From Halorubrum hochsteinianum (lineage in GTDB: Archaea; Halobacteriota; Halobacteria; Halobacteriales; Haloferacaceae): a stretch of DNA of 64,000 nt. Each line of letters begins with the position of its first letter. The stretch's first letter is position 1. The notes under the pieces were generated by a model. The model was not told the origin of the DNA and made no database searches. It saw only the letters and a list, made by a program, of their open reading frames with translations. Location of the stretch: positions 1,426,001 through 1,490,000 of the forward strand of contig NZ_CP098415.1 of assembly GCF_023702125.1 (NCBI RefSeq). Reading direction: 5' to 3'. The translations under genes and the position numbers were made by a program. This document shows positions 25,443-35,062 of this stretch, piece after piece.

Positions 25443-25473
25443 GCGGCACAGCCGGAGATCGGGACCGCTATCC

Positions 25474-25479
25474 TTTTAC
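25474..25479 (+). promoter_or_regulatory. TATA-like box for the ribosomal superoperon
   Basis: TTTTAC centred near 25477 predicts transcription from about 25504, leaving a short leader before the ATG at 25517. A purine-rich GAGGGG (25495-25500) lies near the predicted start. The call rests on position and similarity to the other TATA elements in the window. Confidence 0.5.
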
Positions 25480-25516
25480 GGTGGCGTCCGGAATCGAGGG
25501 GTACAGTCTCGCCACG

Positions 25517-26383
25517 ATGCGTACCGAAGACGGGCTCACGATCTGTGTACCGTCTTCGCTCGTTCGGGAGGCCGAGGACGACCGCGAGGCGACTCGCAAA
25601 CTCGGCTACGTCGCCCGTGCGGCGGCGGTGTTCCGGGCGGATCGGCTGGTCGTCTTCCCCGACGCGGAAGGCGACGGTCGACGGGGCGGGGAGTACGTCC
25701 GCACCGTGCTGGGGTACGCCGCGACGCCCCCGGAGCTCCGGAAGGACCTCTGGGGACAGCGCGACGAACTCCGGTACGTCGGCGTGTTACCCCCGCTCCG
25801 CGTGCTGTGGCGGACCGGCTCGACCCCTAGCGGGGGAGAGTCGAAAACACAGGGACTCGTGACCGAGGTCGGACCTGAAGGCCGCGTCCGGGTCAATTCC
25901 CCGCTGCGGGAACACCCGATCTCCCTGCTCGTCCCCTCCGACATGGAGGTCGAGCAGGGGGAGCGCGTCACCATCAGGGTCTCTTCGAGAGAACCGGTCC
26001 GCGCCCGCATCGCCGGGAAGCCCGAGGCAGGCTTCCAGGTCGTGGCCGCGGACCTGTCGGAAGCGCTCGCCGGCGACGGACTGGCCGTCGCGACGTCGCG
26101 ACACGGGGAGGAACTCTCCGTCTCGCGGCTCGGCGACCTCGTCTCGGACGCCCGCGAGGCCGGCGGTTACACCGTCGCCTTCGGCGCGCCCGAGCGGGGG
26201 CTTCCGGAGATGCTCGGGCTCTCGCCCGACCGCATTCGGGCGGCCGTCGCCGACGGCCGCTCGGTCGAACCCGATCCGGGGTTCGACCTCTGGCTGAACA
26301 CGATCCCGGCACAGGCGAGCGAGGTCGTCCGGACGGAGGAGGCTCTGTTCGCGACCCTCGGCTCGCTCACACTCACGGAGTAA
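25517..26383 (+). CDS. SPOUT-fold RNA methyltransferase (DUF171-type)
   Basis: This 288-residue protein matches the archaeal SPOUT methyltransferase family encoded just before uL3 in many archaea, inferred to methylate rRNA or another RNA. The N-terminal VPSSLVREAEDDREATRKLG segment, the middle OB-like part (GLVTEVGPEGRVRV), and the C-terminal knot part (GYTVAFGAPERGLPEML and WLNTIPAQASEVVRTEEAL) are recognisable. The ATG at 25517 is chosen because the family begins shortly before VPSSLVREAED; a GTG at 25481 would overlap the TATA box. It heads the ribosomal operon, 4 nt before uL3. Confidence 0.88.
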   Translation: MRTEDGLTICVPSSLVREAEDDREATRKLGYVARAAAVFRADRLVVFPDAEGDGRRGGEYVRTVLGYAATPPELRKDLWGQRDELRYVGVLPPLRVLWRTGSTPSGGESKTQGLVTEVGPEGRVRVNSPLREHPISLLVPSDMEVEQGERVTIRVSSREPVRARIAGKPEAGFQVVAADLSEALAGDGLAVATSRHGEELSVSRLGDLVSDAREAGGYTVAFGAPERGLPEMLGLSPDRIRAAVADGRSVEPDPGFDLWLNTIPAQASEVVRTEEALFATLGSLTLTE

Positions 26384-26387
26384 ACAC

Positions 26388-27404
26388 ATGCCACAACCAA
26401 GCCGACCACGAAAAGGCTCGCTGGGCTACGGCCCGCGCACCCGCGCAGACAGCGAGGTGCCGCGCATCCGTTCGTGGCCAGAAGACGACGGGGCCCCTGC
26501 GCTGCAGGGATTCGCCGGCTACAAAGCCGGAATGACCCACGTCATGATGGTCAACGACGAGGCGAACTCGCCGCGTGAGGGAATGGAGGAGGCCGTTCCC
26601 GTCACCGTCGTCGAGACGCCGCAGATGTACGCCGTCGCCGTGCGAGCCTACGAAGAGACGCCGTACGGACAGAAGCCGGTCGCAGAGGTCTGGAGCGGCG
26701 AGTTCCACGAGGAGCTCGACCGCGCTCTCGACCTGCCGGCGGAAGACACCTTCGAGGCCGACGCGGAGGAGCTGCGCGCGCTGCTCGACGACGACGTCGT
26801 CGACGACGTGCGCGTCATCACTCACACCGCGCCCTCGGAGCTCTCGAACGTGCCCAAGAAGAAGCCCGACGTCATGGAGACGCGCGTCGGCGGCGGCTCC
26901 CTCGAGGAGCGCGCCGACTTCGCGCTGGATCTGGTCGCCGAGGGTGGTGCCCACGAGTTCGGCGACGTCTTCCGCGCGGGGCAGTACACCGACGTCTCCG
27001 GCATCACGAAGGGCAAGGGGACGCAGGGTCCCGTCAAGCGGTGGGGCGTTCAAAAGCGGAAGGGCAAACACGCCCGTCAGGGATGGCGGCGTCGGATCGG
27101 CAACCTCGGTCCGTGGAACCCCTCCCGCGTCCGCTCGACCGTGCCCCAGCAGGGCCAGACCGGCTACCACCAGCGCACCGAGCTCAACAAGCGCCTCATC
27201 GACTTCGGCGAGGGCGACGACGCCTCCGTCGACGGCGGCTTCGTCAACTACGGCGAGGTCGACGGCGAGTACGCGCTCATCAAGGGCTCGCTGCCGGGAC
27301 CGGACCAGCGCCTGCTGCGCTTCCGCCCGGCCATCCGGCCGAACGACCAGCCGCGCCTCGACCCCGAGGTCCGGTACGTTTCAACCGAATCCAACCAGGG
27401 ATAA
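26388..27404 (+). CDS. rpl3: 50S ribosomal protein uL3
   Basis: This is the 338-residue archaeal/eukaryotic-length uL3, which reaches towards the peptidyl-transferase centre. The N-terminal PSRPRKGSLGYGPRTRA, the RGQ-like KGKGTQGPVKRWG and the tryptophan-finger region GTQGPVKRWGVQKRKGKHAR are conserved. Acidic surface residues fit a halophile. It starts 4 nt after the SPOUT methyltransferase stop and is followed by uL4 after 3 nt. Confidence 0.97.
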   Translation: MPQPSRPRKGSLGYGPRTRADSEVPRIRSWPEDDGAPALQGFAGYKAGMTHVMMVNDEANSPREGMEEAVPVTVVETPQMYAVAVRAYEETPYGQKPVAEVWSGEFHEELDRALDLPAEDTFEADAEELRALLDDDVVDDVRVITHTAPSELSNVPKKKPDVMETRVGGGSLEERADFALDLVAEGGAHEFGDVFRAGQYTDVSGITKGKGTQGPVKRWGVQKRKGKHARQGWRRRIGNLGPWNPSRVRSTVPQQGQTGYHQRTELNKRLIDFGEGDDASVDGGFVNYGEVDGEYALIKGSLPGPDQRLLRFRPAIRPNDQPRLDPEVRYVSTESNQG

Positions 27405-27407
27405 CCA

Positions 27408-28154
27408 ATGAACGCAACAGTACACGACCTGGACGGCGACGAGGCCGGCACGATCGATCTGCCGGACGTCTTCGAGACCGCGTTCCGACCGGACCTCATC
27501 GGTCGCGCGATCGGTGCCGCCCAGGCCAACCGAAAGCAGGCCTACGGGGCAGACGAGTTCGCCGGGCTGCGGACGCCCGCCGAGTCGTTCGGCTCCGGCC
27601 GCGGGCTCGCGCACGTGCCGCGTTCCGAGAACGTCGCCCGTCGCGTCCCGCACGCCGTGTCGGGGCGCGCCGCGCACCCGCCGAAGGCCGAGAAGGACCA
27701 GACGAAGAAACTGAACGACAAGGAGCGACAGCTCGCCATCCGGTCGGCCATCGCGGCCACGACCGACGCCGAGCTCGTCGCCGAGCGCGGCCACGCGTTC
27801 GACGAGGATCTCGACCTCCCGCTCGTCGTGAGCGACGAGTTCGAGGACCTCCAGAAGACGCAGGAGGCCCTGAGCGTGCTCGAAGCCGTCGGCGTCGACG
27901 CCGACATCGAGCGCTCCGAGGAGGGCCGCTCCGTCCGCGCCGGGCAGGGCAAGGCCCGCGGCCGCAAGTACCGCCAGCCGAAGTCTGTCCTCGTCGTCAC
28001 CAGCGAGGAGCCGTCCCGCGCCGCCCGCAACCTCGCGGGCGTCGACGTCGCGACCGCCGACGAGGTCAACGCCGAGGACCTCGCGCCGGGCGCGCACCCG
28101 GGCCGACTCACGCTGTGGACCGAAAGCGCCGTCTCGGAGGTGGCAGACCGATGA
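27408..28154 (+). CDS. rpl4: 50S ribosomal protein uL4
   Basis: This is the 248-residue archaeal uL4. Its extended loop lining the exit tunnel is recognisable in AGLRTPAESFGSGRGLAHVPR and ARRVPHAVSGRAAHPPK, and the C-terminal globular part contains KYRQPKSVLVVTS. Its stop overlaps the uL23 start by 4 nt (ATGA), which indicates coupled translation in the superoperon. Confidence 0.97.
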   Translation: MNATVHDLDGDEAGTIDLPDVFETAFRPDLIGRAIGAAQANRKQAYGADEFAGLRTPAESFGSGRGLAHVPRSENVARRVPHAVSGRAAHPPKAEKDQTKKLNDKERQLAIRSAIAATTDAELVAERGHAFDEDLDLPLVVSDEFEDLQKTQEALSVLEAVGVDADIERSEEGRSVRAGQGKARGRKYRQPKSVLVVTSEEPSRAARNLAGVDVATADEVNAEDLAPGAHPGRLTLWTESAVSEVADR

Positions 28155-28405
28155 ACTCGGTCATCGAGCATCCGATCGTCACCGAGCAGGCGATGAACGA
28201 GATGGACTTCAACAACAAGCTGCTGTTCCTCGTCGACGTGGACGCGACTAAGCCGGAGATCAGCTCCGAGGTCGCCGAGCGCTACGACGTGGGCGTCGTC
28301 GGCGTGAACACGCAGGTGACGCCGCAGGGCGAGAAGAAGGCGATCGTCACCCTCTCCGAGGACGACGACGCGACCGAAATCGCCTCGCGCATCGGGGTGT
28401 TCTAA
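28151..28405 (+). CDS. rpl23: 50S ribosomal protein uL23
   Basis: This is the 84-residue archaeal uL23, located at the tunnel exit where it docks the signal recognition particle. The start IEHPIVTEQAMNEMD, the VNTQVTPQGEKKAIVTL loop and the terminal ASRIGVF are all conserved. The ATG at 28151 overlaps the uL4 stop, and the next gene begins one base after its TAA. Confidence 0.96.
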   Translation: MNSVIEHPIVTEQAMNEMDFNNKLLFLVDVDATKPEISSEVAERYDVGVVGVNTQVTPQGEKKAIVTLSEDDDATEIASRIGVF

Positions 28406-28406
28406 G

Positions 28407-29129
28407 ATGGGACGACGAATCCAAGGACAACGGCGCGGACGCGGCGGCCCGACGTTCCGGGCCCCCTCGCACCGTTACAAGGCGGAACTGTCGCACAAGA
28501 AGCTCGAAGACCGTGACACGATCACCGGCGAGATCGTCGGGATCGAACACGACCCCGCCCGCTCGGCTCCGCTCGCGGAGATCGAGTTCGAGGACGACGA
28601 CCGTCGGCTCGTGCTCGCGCCGGAAGGCGTGCGCGTGGGCGAGACGATCCAGGTCGGCGTCTCGGCGGAGATCAAGCCGGGCAACACGCTCCCGCTGGCG
28701 GAGATCCCCGAGGGCGTCCCGGTCTGTAACGTGGAGAGCAACCGCGGGGACGGCGGGAAGTTCGCGCGCGCCTCGGGCGTGTCCGCGACGCTTCTCACAC
28801 ACGACCGCGACGTCGCGGTCGTCCAGCTCCCCAGCGGCGAAGTGAAGCGACTCGACCCCCAGTGCCGCGCCACGATCGGCGTGGTCGCGGGCGGCGGCCG
28901 GACGGAGAAACCCTTCGTCAAGGCCGGGAACAAACACCACAAGATGAAAGCGCGCGGCACCAAATACCCGCGCGTGCGCGGCGTCGCGATGAACGCCGTC
29001 GACCACCCCTTCGGTGGCGGTGGTCGCCAACACCCCGGACAGCCGAAGTCCGTCTCGCGGAACGCCCCGCCGGGACGCAAGGTGGGTGACATCGCATCCA
29101 AGCGCACCGGACGAGGTGGCAACAAATGA
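28407..29129 (+). CDS. rpl2: 50S ribosomal protein uL2
   Basis: This is the 240-residue uL2, needed for subunit association and peptidyl-transferase assembly. The initial [21 protein letters not shown] and the C-terminal [20 protein letters not shown], which holds the His-containing catalytic-centre loop, are present. It overlaps the uS19 start by 4 nt. Confidence 0.97.
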   Translation: MGRRIQGQRRGRGGPTFRAPSHRYKAELSHKKLEDRDTITGEIVGIEHDPARSAPLAEIEFEDDDRRLVLAPEGVRVGETIQVGVSAEIKPGNTLPLAEIPEGVPVCNVESNRGDGGKFARASGVSATLLTHDRDVAVVQLPSGEVKRLDPQCRATIGVVAGGGRTEKPFVKAGNKHHKMKARGTKYPRVRGVAMNAVDHPFGGGGRQHPGQPKSVSRNAPPGRKVGDIASKRTGRGGNK

Positions 29130-29551
29130 GTTCAGATTACCGAACCGGCCGCGAGGACAAGGAGTTCGCCTACCGCGGTCACTCGCTCGACGAGCTGCAG
29201 GAGATGGACGTAGACGAGGTCGCGGAACTGCTCCCCGCACGCCAGCGGCGAAGCATCGTTCGCGGACTCGGCACCGAACAGCAGAAGCTGCTGGAGACGG
29301 TCCGGAGCCGCGACAAGGAGACGACGGCCGACGACCCGATCCGGACGCACCTGCGCGACATGCCAGTGCTGCCGGAGTTCGTCGGCGTCACCTTCGCCGT
29401 GTACAACGGTCACAGCTTCGAGCGCGTTCAGGTCGAGCCCGAAATGATCGGGCACTACCTCGGTGAGTTCCACCTCACCCGAAGCACCGTCGAACACGGT
29501 CAGGCCGGCATCGGCGCGACCCGGTCCTCGAAGTTCGTGCCCCTCAAGTAA
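29126..29551 (+). CDS. rps19: 30S ribosomal protein uS19
   Basis: This is the 141-residue archaeal uS19 of the 30S head. It has a longer N-terminus than the bacterial protein ([14 protein letters not shown] and [12 protein letters not shown]) and the conserved C-terminal core [20 protein letters not shown] to GHYLGEF and [18 protein letters not shown]. The ATG overlaps the uL2 stop. Confidence 0.97.
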   Translation: MSSDYRTGREDKEFAYRGHSLDELQEMDVDEVAELLPARQRRSIVRGLGTEQQKLLETVRSRDKETTADDPIRTHLRDMPVLPEFVGVTFAVYNGHSFERVQVEPEMIGHYLGEFHLTRSTVEHGQAGIGATRSSKFVPLK

Positions 29552-29554
29552 CCC

Positions 29555-30019
29555 ATGGGAATCAACTACAGCGTCGAGGCCGACCCGGAGACCACCGCCA
29601 AGGGGATGCTCCGCGACCGGCCCATCAGCGTGAAGGACAGCAAGGAGATCTCCCGAGAGATCAAAGGCGAGACGGTCGCCGACGCGGAGGAGTTCCTCCG
29701 GGAGGTCATCGACGAGGAGACCTCGGTGCCGATGCGCCAGCACAACGCCGGCGCGGGCCACCGCTCCGACATCGACGGCTGGGACGCGGGACGGTACCCC
29801 GAGAAGGCCGCAAAGGACTTCCTCAAGCTCTTGGAGAACGTCAAGAACAACGCCGACGAGCAGGGGTTCGACGGCGAGGAGATGATCATCAAACACGTCG
29901 CCCCGCACAAGGTCGGCGAACGCCCCGGCCGGAACCCCCGCGCCGCGGGCGCGACGGAGTGGAACACCACGCTCGCGGACGTCGAACTGATCATCGAGGA
30001 GCCGGAGGCTGACAACTAA
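29555..30019 (+). CDS. rpl22: 50S ribosomal protein uL22
   Basis: This is the 154-residue archaeal uL22, which lines the polypeptide exit tunnel. Conserved parts are [20 protein letters not shown] at the start, [20 protein letters not shown], and the loop [17 protein letters not shown]. The TAA shares its last base with the uS3 ATG (TAATG). Confidence 0.97.
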   Translation: MGINYSVEADPETTAKGMLRDRPISVKDSKEISREIKGETVADAEEFLREVIDEETSVPMRQHNAGAGHRSDIDGWDAGRYPEKAAKDFLKLLENVKNNADEQGFDGEEMIIKHVAPHKVGERPGRNPRAAGATEWNTTLADVELIIEEPEADN

Positions 30020-30957
30020 TGGCTGACGAACACCAATTCATCGAGGACGGCCTGCGCCGTTCCCAGATCAACGAGTTCTTCGCGGACGAGCTCGGCCGCG
30101 CCGGCTACGGCGGGATGGACGTGGCCCAGACGCCGATGGGCACGCAGATCGTCTTGAAGGCCGAAAAGCCCGGCATGGTGATCGGGAAGGGCGGGAAGAA
30201 CATCCGCAAGATCACCACCGAGCTGGAGGACCGATTCGACATGGACGACCCGCAGATCGACGTTCAGGAGGTCGACGAGCCCGACCTGAACGCCCAGATC
30301 GTCGCGGACCGTCTCGCGAACGCCCTCGAACGCGGCTGGTACTTCCGGAAGGCCGGTCACACGACGATCGACCGGATCATGGACGCCGGCGCGCTGGGTG
30401 CCGAGATCGTCCTGTCCGGCAAGGTCACCGGCGCGCGCTCGCGCGTCGAGAAGTTCAACCGCGGCTACATCAAGCACAACGGCGAGCCCGCCGAGGAGGT
30501 CGTCGACCACGGCCAGGGCGTCGCGGTCATGAAGCTCGGGACGATCGGCGTCAACGTCAAGATCATCCCGCCGGGCGCGACCCTGCCCGACGACTTCGAG
30601 GTCCGCGAGGACGCCGAGGTCCCGGAGGTCGAGCAGGCCGCGGCCGCGGGCGACGACGAAGGCGTCGAGGCGCTCTTAGAAGAGGAGCCCGAGGAGGTCC
30701 CGGACGTCGGGGCCGACGACGACGTCGACGTGCCCGACGAGGACCCCACGGAGGTCATCGACGAGGAGGTCGTCGAGGAAGTCGTCGAGGAGACGCAGGA
30801 CACGGCCAGCGAGGCCACCGACGTCGCCGAAGAGGAGCCGGTCGGCGACGCGGAGCCCGACGAGCTCGACGAGCTCGACGAAGAGATCGAGTCCGAGGCG
30901 GCCGACCTCGTCGCGGAGATGGAGGCGGCCGACGAGGAAGACGAGGAGGACGAGTAA
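30019..30957 (+). CDS. rps3: 30S ribosomal protein uS3 with long acidic tail
   Basis: This uS3 of 312 residues includes the KH domain with [15 protein letters not shown], the usual RNA-binding loop, and the core ending near residue 205. The remaining 100 or so residues are a tail dominated by Glu and Asp (for example [20 protein letters not shown]), a haloarchaeal extension that should project into solvent. It abuts uL29 with no gap. Confidence 0.96.
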   Translation: MADEHQFIEDGLRRSQINEFFADELGRAGYGGMDVAQTPMGTQIVLKAEKPGMVIGKGGKNIRKITTELEDRFDMDDPQIDVQEVDEPDLNAQIVADRLANALERGWYFRKAGHTTIDRIMDAGALGAEIVLSGKVTGARSRVEKFNRGYIKHNGEPAEEVVDHGQGVAVMKLGTIGVNVKIIPPGATLPDDFEVREDAEVPEVEQAAAAGDDEGVEALLEEEPEEVPDVGADDDVDVPDEDPTEVIDEEVVEEVVEETQDTASEATDVAEEEPVGDAEPDELDELDEEIESEAADLVAEMEAADEEDEEDE

Positions 30958-31173
30958 ATGGCGATACTGTACACCGACGAGATCCGCGACATGACCGCTG
31001 CGGAGCGGCAGGTCGAACTCGAGGAGCTCGAGACCGAGCTGCTCAACTCGAAGGCGCAGCGGGCGGCCGGCGGCATGCCGGAGAGCCCGGGCCGCGTCAA
31101 CGAGCTGAAGAAGACCATCGCGCGGATCAAGACGATCCAGACGGAAGAAGGCGACTTCGACGAGGAACAGTAA
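30958..31173 (+). CDS. rpl29: 50S ribosomal protein uL29
   Basis: This is a 71-residue helical hairpin protein near the tunnel exit. Conserved features are [40 protein letters not shown] and a final acidic tail. It begins directly after the uS3 stop and ends one base before the RNase P protein gene. Confidence 0.96.
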   Translation: MAILYTDEIRDMTAAERQVELEELETELLNSKAQRAAGGMPESPGRVNELKKTIARIKTIQTEEGDFDEEQ

Positions 31174-31174
31174 G

Positions 31175-31633
31175 ATGATCTCCCCCGACAACCTCGTTCG
31201 GCACGAACTCGTCGGCCTCCCGGTTCGGGTGGTCGACGCCGACAGCGACGCCCACGTGGGTATCGCCGGTCGCGTGCTCGACGAGACGTTCGGCACCCTC
31301 GTGGTCCGGACGGAGTCGGGGGACAAGCGCGTGCCCAAGTCGGGCGCGACGTTCGAGTTCGGCGTCGTCGAGACGCCGACCGCTCGCACAGATGAAGCCG
31401 CCGGCGACGGAGCGTCGCCGGGGTCCGCGTCCCAACTCGGGTCGGATACTACGGGGGTCCGCCCCCGTCAGTCTGGCCCGTCCGGGTCCACAAGCGCCGT
31501 CGACGGTGACGGTGCGGGTCCGGCGAGCCGGCGAGGCGAGTGCAAAGACGCGGTCTACGCGACGGTGGATGGCGATCGGTTGCGACATCGGCCCGCCGAA
31601 CGCACCGAACGAGGTGCCACACAATGGCGATAG
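31175..31633 (+). CDS. rnp1: RNase P protein component 1 (Rpp29/Pop4) with insertion
   Basis: This is the archaeal homologue of Rpp29, a subunit of the ribonucleoprotein that matures tRNA 5' ends. The Sm-like barrel is seen in NLVRHELVGLPVRVVDADS and AGRVLDETFGTLVVRTESGDKRVPKSGATFEF. After about residue 68 comes a roughly 55-residue Ser/Gly/Thr-rich low-complexity stretch. The usual C-terminal strand and helix (AVYATVDGDRLRHRPAERT) then resume. The usual protein is about 95 residues and this one is 152. The last 10 nt overlap the uS17 gene. Confidence 0.9.
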   Translation: MISPDNLVRHELVGLPVRVVDADSDAHVGIAGRVLDETFGTLVVRTESGDKRVPKSGATFEFGVVETPTARTDEAAGDGASPGSASQLGSDTTGVRPRQSGPSGSTSAVDGDGAGPASRRGECKDAVYATVDGDRLRHRPAERTERGATQWR

Positions 31634-31968
31634 GAATCGACGTACCCACGCCTCCGGAGCCAGACAACCCGGAGGATTACGACTACGAGAAGTGCCCGTT
31701 CTACGGGCAGCTCTCCGTCCGCGGCCAGACCCGCGAGGGAACGGTCGTGTCGACGGATATGGAAAAGACCGTCATCGTCGAGCGAGAGTACGACGTGTTC
31801 GTACCGAAATACGATCGGTACATGAAGCGTCGCTCGCGCATCCCGGCCCACGTGCCGGGCGTGCTCGACTCGCTCGAAGTCGGTGACGAAGTGACAATCG
31901 CGGAGACGCGACCGCTCTCGAAGACGAAGTCCCACGTCGTCGTCGAGATCCTGTCGGGTGATCAGTGA
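31624..31968 (+). CDS. rps17: 30S ribosomal protein uS17
   Basis: This is the 114-residue archaeal uS17, a primary 16S rRNA binder. The N-terminal extension [20 protein letters not shown] precedes the OB-fold core [20 protein letters not shown] and [20 protein letters not shown]. The ATG at 31624 lies within the last codons of the RNase P gene. The TGA touches the uL14 start (TGATG). Confidence 0.97.
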   Translation: MAIGIDVPTPPEPDNPEDYDYEKCPFYGQLSVRGQTREGTVVSTDMEKTVIVEREYDVFVPKYDRYMKRRSRIPAHVPGVLDSLEVGDEVTIAETRPLSKTKSHVVVEILSGDQ

Positions 31969-32366
31969 TGGAGGCGCTCAAGGCCGACGTCACGCAGGGG
32001 CTCTCGAAGGGCTCGCTCATCACGTGCGCCGACAACACCGGCGCTCGTGAGCTGAAGGTCATCTCCGTGTCGGGCTACTCCGGCACGAAGAACCGACACC
32101 CGAAGGCAGGAATCGGCGACAAGGTGACCGTCTCGGTCACTAAAGGGACGCCGGAGATGCGGCGGCAGGTGCTGGAGGCGGTCGTCGTCCGCCAGCGCAA
32201 GCCGATCCGCCGTCCGGACGGCACGCGCGTGAAGTTCGAGGACAACGCGGCCGTCATCATCGACGACCTCGAGGAGCCGCGGGGCACGGAGATCAAAGGC
32301 CCCGTCGCCCGCGAGGTCGCCGAACGATTCGGGAGCATCGCCTCGACCGCGACGATGATCGTCTAA
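31968..32366 (+). CDS. rpl14: 50S ribosomal protein uL14
   Basis: This is the 132-residue uL14 at the subunit interface. [31 protein letters not shown] and AVVVRQRKP, then [20 protein letters not shown], are family hallmarks. An SD-like GGGTGATC lies just before the ATG at 31968; a GTG one codon earlier is less likely. It is followed by uL24 after 2 nt. Confidence 0.97.
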   Translation: MEALKADVTQGLSKGSLITCADNTGARELKVISVSGYSGTKNRHPKAGIGDKVTVSVTKGTPEMRRQVLEAVVVRQRKPIRRPDGTRVKFEDNAAVIIDDLEEPRGTEIKGPVAREVAERFGSIASTATMIV

Positions 32367-32368
32367 CT

Positions 32369-32725
32369 ATGACGAAACAGCCACGCAAACAGCGAAAACG
32401 GTCGGAGACCGCGCCGCTCCACGAGCGGCAGAACCAGGTCCGGGCCACCCTCACCGCCGATCTCCGCGAGGAGTACGGACAGCGGAACGTCCGCGTCAAC
32501 GCCGGCGACACCGTCGAGGTGCTTCGCGGCGACGCGGCCGGCACAGAGGCGGAGGTCGTCTCCGTCGACCTGTCCGCCGAGCGGATCACGGTCGAGGACG
32601 TCACCGTCGAGAAGGCGGACGGGGAGGAGGTTCCCCGCCCCATCCCGGCGAGCAACGTCCGGGTGACCGAACTGGATCTGGAAGACGAGCGCCGCGAGGC
32701 GCGGCTCCAGGAGGACAACGAATGA
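32369..32725 (+). CDS. rpl24: 50S ribosomal protein uL24
   Basis: This is the 118-residue uL24, an early assembly protein with a KOW domain. [20 protein letters not shown], the KOW segment [20 protein letters not shown] and [20 protein letters not shown] are conserved. The last 4 nt overlap the eS4 gene. Confidence 0.97.
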   Translation: MTKQPRKQRKRSETAPLHERQNQVRATLTADLREEYGQRNVRVNAGDTVEVLRGDAAGTEAEVVSVDLSAERITVEDVTVEKADGEEVPRPIPASNVRVTELDLEDERREARLQEDNE

Positions 32726-33441
32726 CGCGACACCAGAAGCGACTGTCAGTACCGAACTCCTGGCCGGTCGAGCGCAAGACGGACACGTTCACGGTGAAGG
32801 CGGGCGCGGGCCCGCACGGCGAGGCGGGCGTTCCGCTCGTCGTCCTGCTTCGGGACGTGCTCGGTTACGTCGACTCGACGAAGGAGGCGCGCTACGCGCT
32901 GAACAACGACTCGATCCTCGTCAACGGGGACGCCATCTCGGACGAACAGCGTCCGATCGGGATGTTCGACATCCTGGCGTTCCCCGAGCGCGGGGAGTAC
33001 TTCCGCGTCTTCCCCGACGAGGGCGGTCGGCTCGCGCTGACCCCCGTCGACGAGGAGGCCGCGGGTAGCCGGCTCGGGAAGATCACGAACAAGACCGTCG
33101 TCCCCGGCGGCGTCGTTCAGCTGACGCTCCACGACGGGACGAACGTCCGCGTCGACGACGACGCGGACTACGACACGAACGACTCGATCGTCGTCGACAA
33201 CGAGACGAAAGAGATCGTCGCCCACTTCGAGTACGAGGAGGGCGCTCTCGTGACCGCCGTCGCCGGCCAGCACGCCGGGCAGATCGGCGAGATCGACGAC
33301 ATCGACGTGACCCTCGGCTCCGGAGACAACACCGTGACCGTCGCCAGCGAGGACGGCGGCTACGAGACGGTCGAGGAGTACGTCGTCGTGATCGACGAGA
33401 ACTTCACGGACGACGACGAGGCGGGTGATTCGGATGAGTGA
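32722..33441 (+). CDS. rps4e: 30S ribosomal protein eS4
   Basis: This is the 239-residue archaeal/eukaryotic eS4. The start [20 protein letters not shown], the S4-like part [20 protein letters not shown] and a C-terminal KOW motif ([15 protein letters not shown]) are present, with an acidic tail. Its end overlaps the uL5 start by 8 nt. Confidence 0.97.
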   Translation: MTRHQKRLSVPNSWPVERKTDTFTVKAGAGPHGEAGVPLVVLLRDVLGYVDSTKEARYALNNDSILVNGDAISDEQRPIGMFDILAFPERGEYFRVFPDEGGRLALTPVDEEAAGSRLGKITNKTVVPGGVVQLTLHDGTNVRVDDDADYDTNDSIVVDNETKEIVAHFEYEEGALVTAVAGQHAGQIGEIDDIDVTLGSGDNTVTVASEDGGYETVEEYVVVIDENFTDDDEAGDSDE

Positions 33442-33958
33442 AGCCGAGAGCGCCGACCACGAGATGCGCGAGCCGTACCTCGAGAAGGTCGTCGTCCACA
33501 TGGGCGTCGGGCAGGGCGGTGAACCCCTCGCCGACGCCGAGGAGATCATCGAGGAGATCACGGGCCAGCAGTCGGTCCGGACCACCTCGAAGCGCACCAT
33601 CGCCGAGTTCGGGATCCGCAAGGGCGACCCGATCGGCGTCAAGGTGACGCTGCGGGGAGAGGACGCGCACGCGTTCCTCGAAACCGCGCTCGACATCGTC
33701 GACGTCTCCGCGAGTCAGTTCGACGACACGGGCAACCTGAGCTTCGGGGTCGAGGACCACACCGACTTCCCGAGCCAGGAGTACGACCCCAACACCGGGA
33801 TCTACGGCCTCGACGTGACGACGACGATCGTCCGTCCCGGCTACCGCGTCTCGAAACGCGACAAGGCGACGGGGACGATCCCCGCCCGCCACCGGATGAC
33901 AGCCGAGGACGCGGCCGCGTTCCTCGAAACGAACTTCGACGTCGAGGTAACCGAATGA
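33434..33958 (+). CDS. rpl5: 50S ribosomal protein uL5
   Basis: This is the 174-residue uL5, which binds 5S rRNA and contacts the P-site t[33 protein letters not shown] and [20 protein letters not shown] are conserved. The ATG at 33434 gives a normal short acidic N-terminus and overlaps the end of eS4; the ATG three codons upstream is less likely. The TGA overlaps the uS14 start. Confidence 0.96.
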   Translation: MSEAESADHEMREPYLEKVVVHMGVGQGGEPLADAEEIIEEITGQQSVRTTSKRTIAEFGIRKGDPIGVKVTLRGEDAHAFLETALDIVDVSASQFDDTGNLSFGVEDHTDFPSQEYDPNTGIYGLDVTTTIVRPGYRVSKRDKATGTIPARHRMTAEDAAAFLETNFDVEVTE

Positions 33959-34128
33959 GCGAAGCGAACAACGACACGGGCGAACACGCCGCGAAGCGCA
34001 CCGACTCCCGGCACACGTGCCGGCGGTGCGACCGCGAGCAGGGACTCGTCGGCAAGTACGATATCAACCTCTGCCGGCAGTGTTTCCGCGAGGTCGCCCG
34101 AGACATGGGATTCGAGAAGTACAGCTGA
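33955..34128 (+). CDS. rps14: 30S ribosomal protein uS14, zinc-binding type
   Basis: This short gene encodes 57 residues. A CxxC pair (CRRC, then CRQC) forms the zinc knuckle of archaeal uS14, followed by the conserved [14 protein letters not shown] end. The disordered N-terminus ([18 protein letters not shown]) is acidic. The ATG overlaps the uL5 stop (ATGA), and the TGA lies 2 nt before uS8, so it sits exactly where uS14 is expected in the operon. Confidence 0.95.
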   Translation: MSEANNDTGEHAAKRTDSRHTCRRCDREQGLVGKYDINLCRQCFREVARDMGFEKYS

Positions 34129-34130
34129 TC

Positions 34131-34523
34131 ATGACGGGAAACGATCCATTCACCAACGCGCTCGCCGGCATGGACAACGCCGAGAGCGTTGGCCATCTGT
34201 CGTACACGGTAGAGCCCGCTTCGAACATCATCGGTTCCGTCCTCGAGGTCCTCTACGACCGCGGGTACGTCGACGGCTTCCAGTACGTTGACGACGGGAA
34301 GGCCGGGAAGTTCGAGGTCGAACTGAAGGGAGCGATCAACGAGTGTGGCGCGGTCAAGCCCCGCTACTCGGCGGGCGCTGACGAGTTCGAGAAGTGGGAG
34401 AAGCGGTACCTCCCCGCCCGTGACTACGGGACGCTCATCGTCACGACGAGCCACGGCGTCATGAGCCACTACGAGGCCCGCGAAGAGGGCATCGGCGGCC
34501 AAGTGATCGCATACGTCTACTAA
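34131..34523 (+). CDS. rps8: 30S ribosomal protein uS8
   Basis: This is the 130-residue uS8, which nucleates the 30S platform. NDPFTNALAGMDNAESVG, GSVLEVLYDRGYVDGFQYV and the C-terminal TSHGVMSHYEAREEGIGGQV are family signatures. An in-frame upstream extension overlaps uS14 and is rejected. It is followed by uL6 after 2 nt. Confidence 0.97.
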   Translation: MTGNDPFTNALAGMDNAESVGHLSYTVEPASNIIGSVLEVLYDRGYVDGFQYVDDGKAGKFEVELKGAINECGAVKPRYSAGADEFEKWEKRYLPARDYGTLIVTTSHGVMSHYEAREEGIGGQVIAYVY

Positions 34524-34525
34524 CA

Positions 34526-35059
34526 ATGAACAGAGTCGAAATCGAGATTCCGGACGACGTCTCCGCCGAGACCGACCACCTCGAACTCACCGTCGAGGGT
34601 CCCAACGGGAGCGTCACGCGACGCCTCTGGTACCCCGACGTCGACGTGTCGGTCGAGGAGGGCGCGGTGGTCATCACCACCGACAACGAGGACGCGAAGA
34701 CCAACGCCACCGTCGGCACCTTCGAGAGCCACGTCGCCAACATGATCCACGGCGTCACCGAGGGATGGGAGTACGCGATGGAAGTGTACTACGCCCACTT
34801 CCCGATGCAGGTGACCGTGGAGGGCGACGAGGTCGTCATCGAGAACTTCCTCGGAGAGAGCGCCGCGCGGCGCACCCCCATCCGCGGAGACACTGAGGTA
34901 CAGGTCGACGGCGAGACGGTCACGCTTTCGGGCTCCGACAAGGAGGCCGTCGGGCAGACCGCCGCCGACATCGAACAGCTGACGAAGGTGACCGACAAGG
35001 ACACGCGCGTCTTCCAGGACGGCGTGTACATCGTCGAGAAGCCCACCGGAGGTGCCTAA
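34526..35059 (+). CDS. rpl6: 50S ribosomal protein uL6
   Basis: This is the 177-residue uL6 near the factor-binding site. VEIEIPDDVSAETDHLELTV, GSVTRRLWYPDVDVSVEEGA, HGVTEGWEYAMEVYYAHFP and VEGDEVVIENFLGESAAR are conserved in archaeal members. It precedes eL32, whose SD lies at its 3' end. Confidence 0.97.
   Translation: MNRVEIEIPDDVSAETDHLELTVEGPNGSVTRRLWYPDVDVSVEEGAVVITTDNEDAKTNATVGTFESHVANMIHGVTEGWEYAMEVYYAHFPMQVTVEGDEVVIENFLGESAARRTPIRGDTEVQVDGETVTLSGSDKEAVGQTAADIEQLTKVTDKDTRVFQDGVYIVEKPTGGA
35049..35055 (+). promoter_or_regulatory. Shine-Dalgarno site of eL32
   Basis: GGAGGTG lies about 8 nt before the eL32 ATG and closely matches the anti-SD of haloarchaeal 16S rRNA. It shows that internal superoperon genes use SD-led starts, whereas first genes in this window appear leaderless. 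Confidence 0.7.
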
Positions 35060-35062
35060 CCA

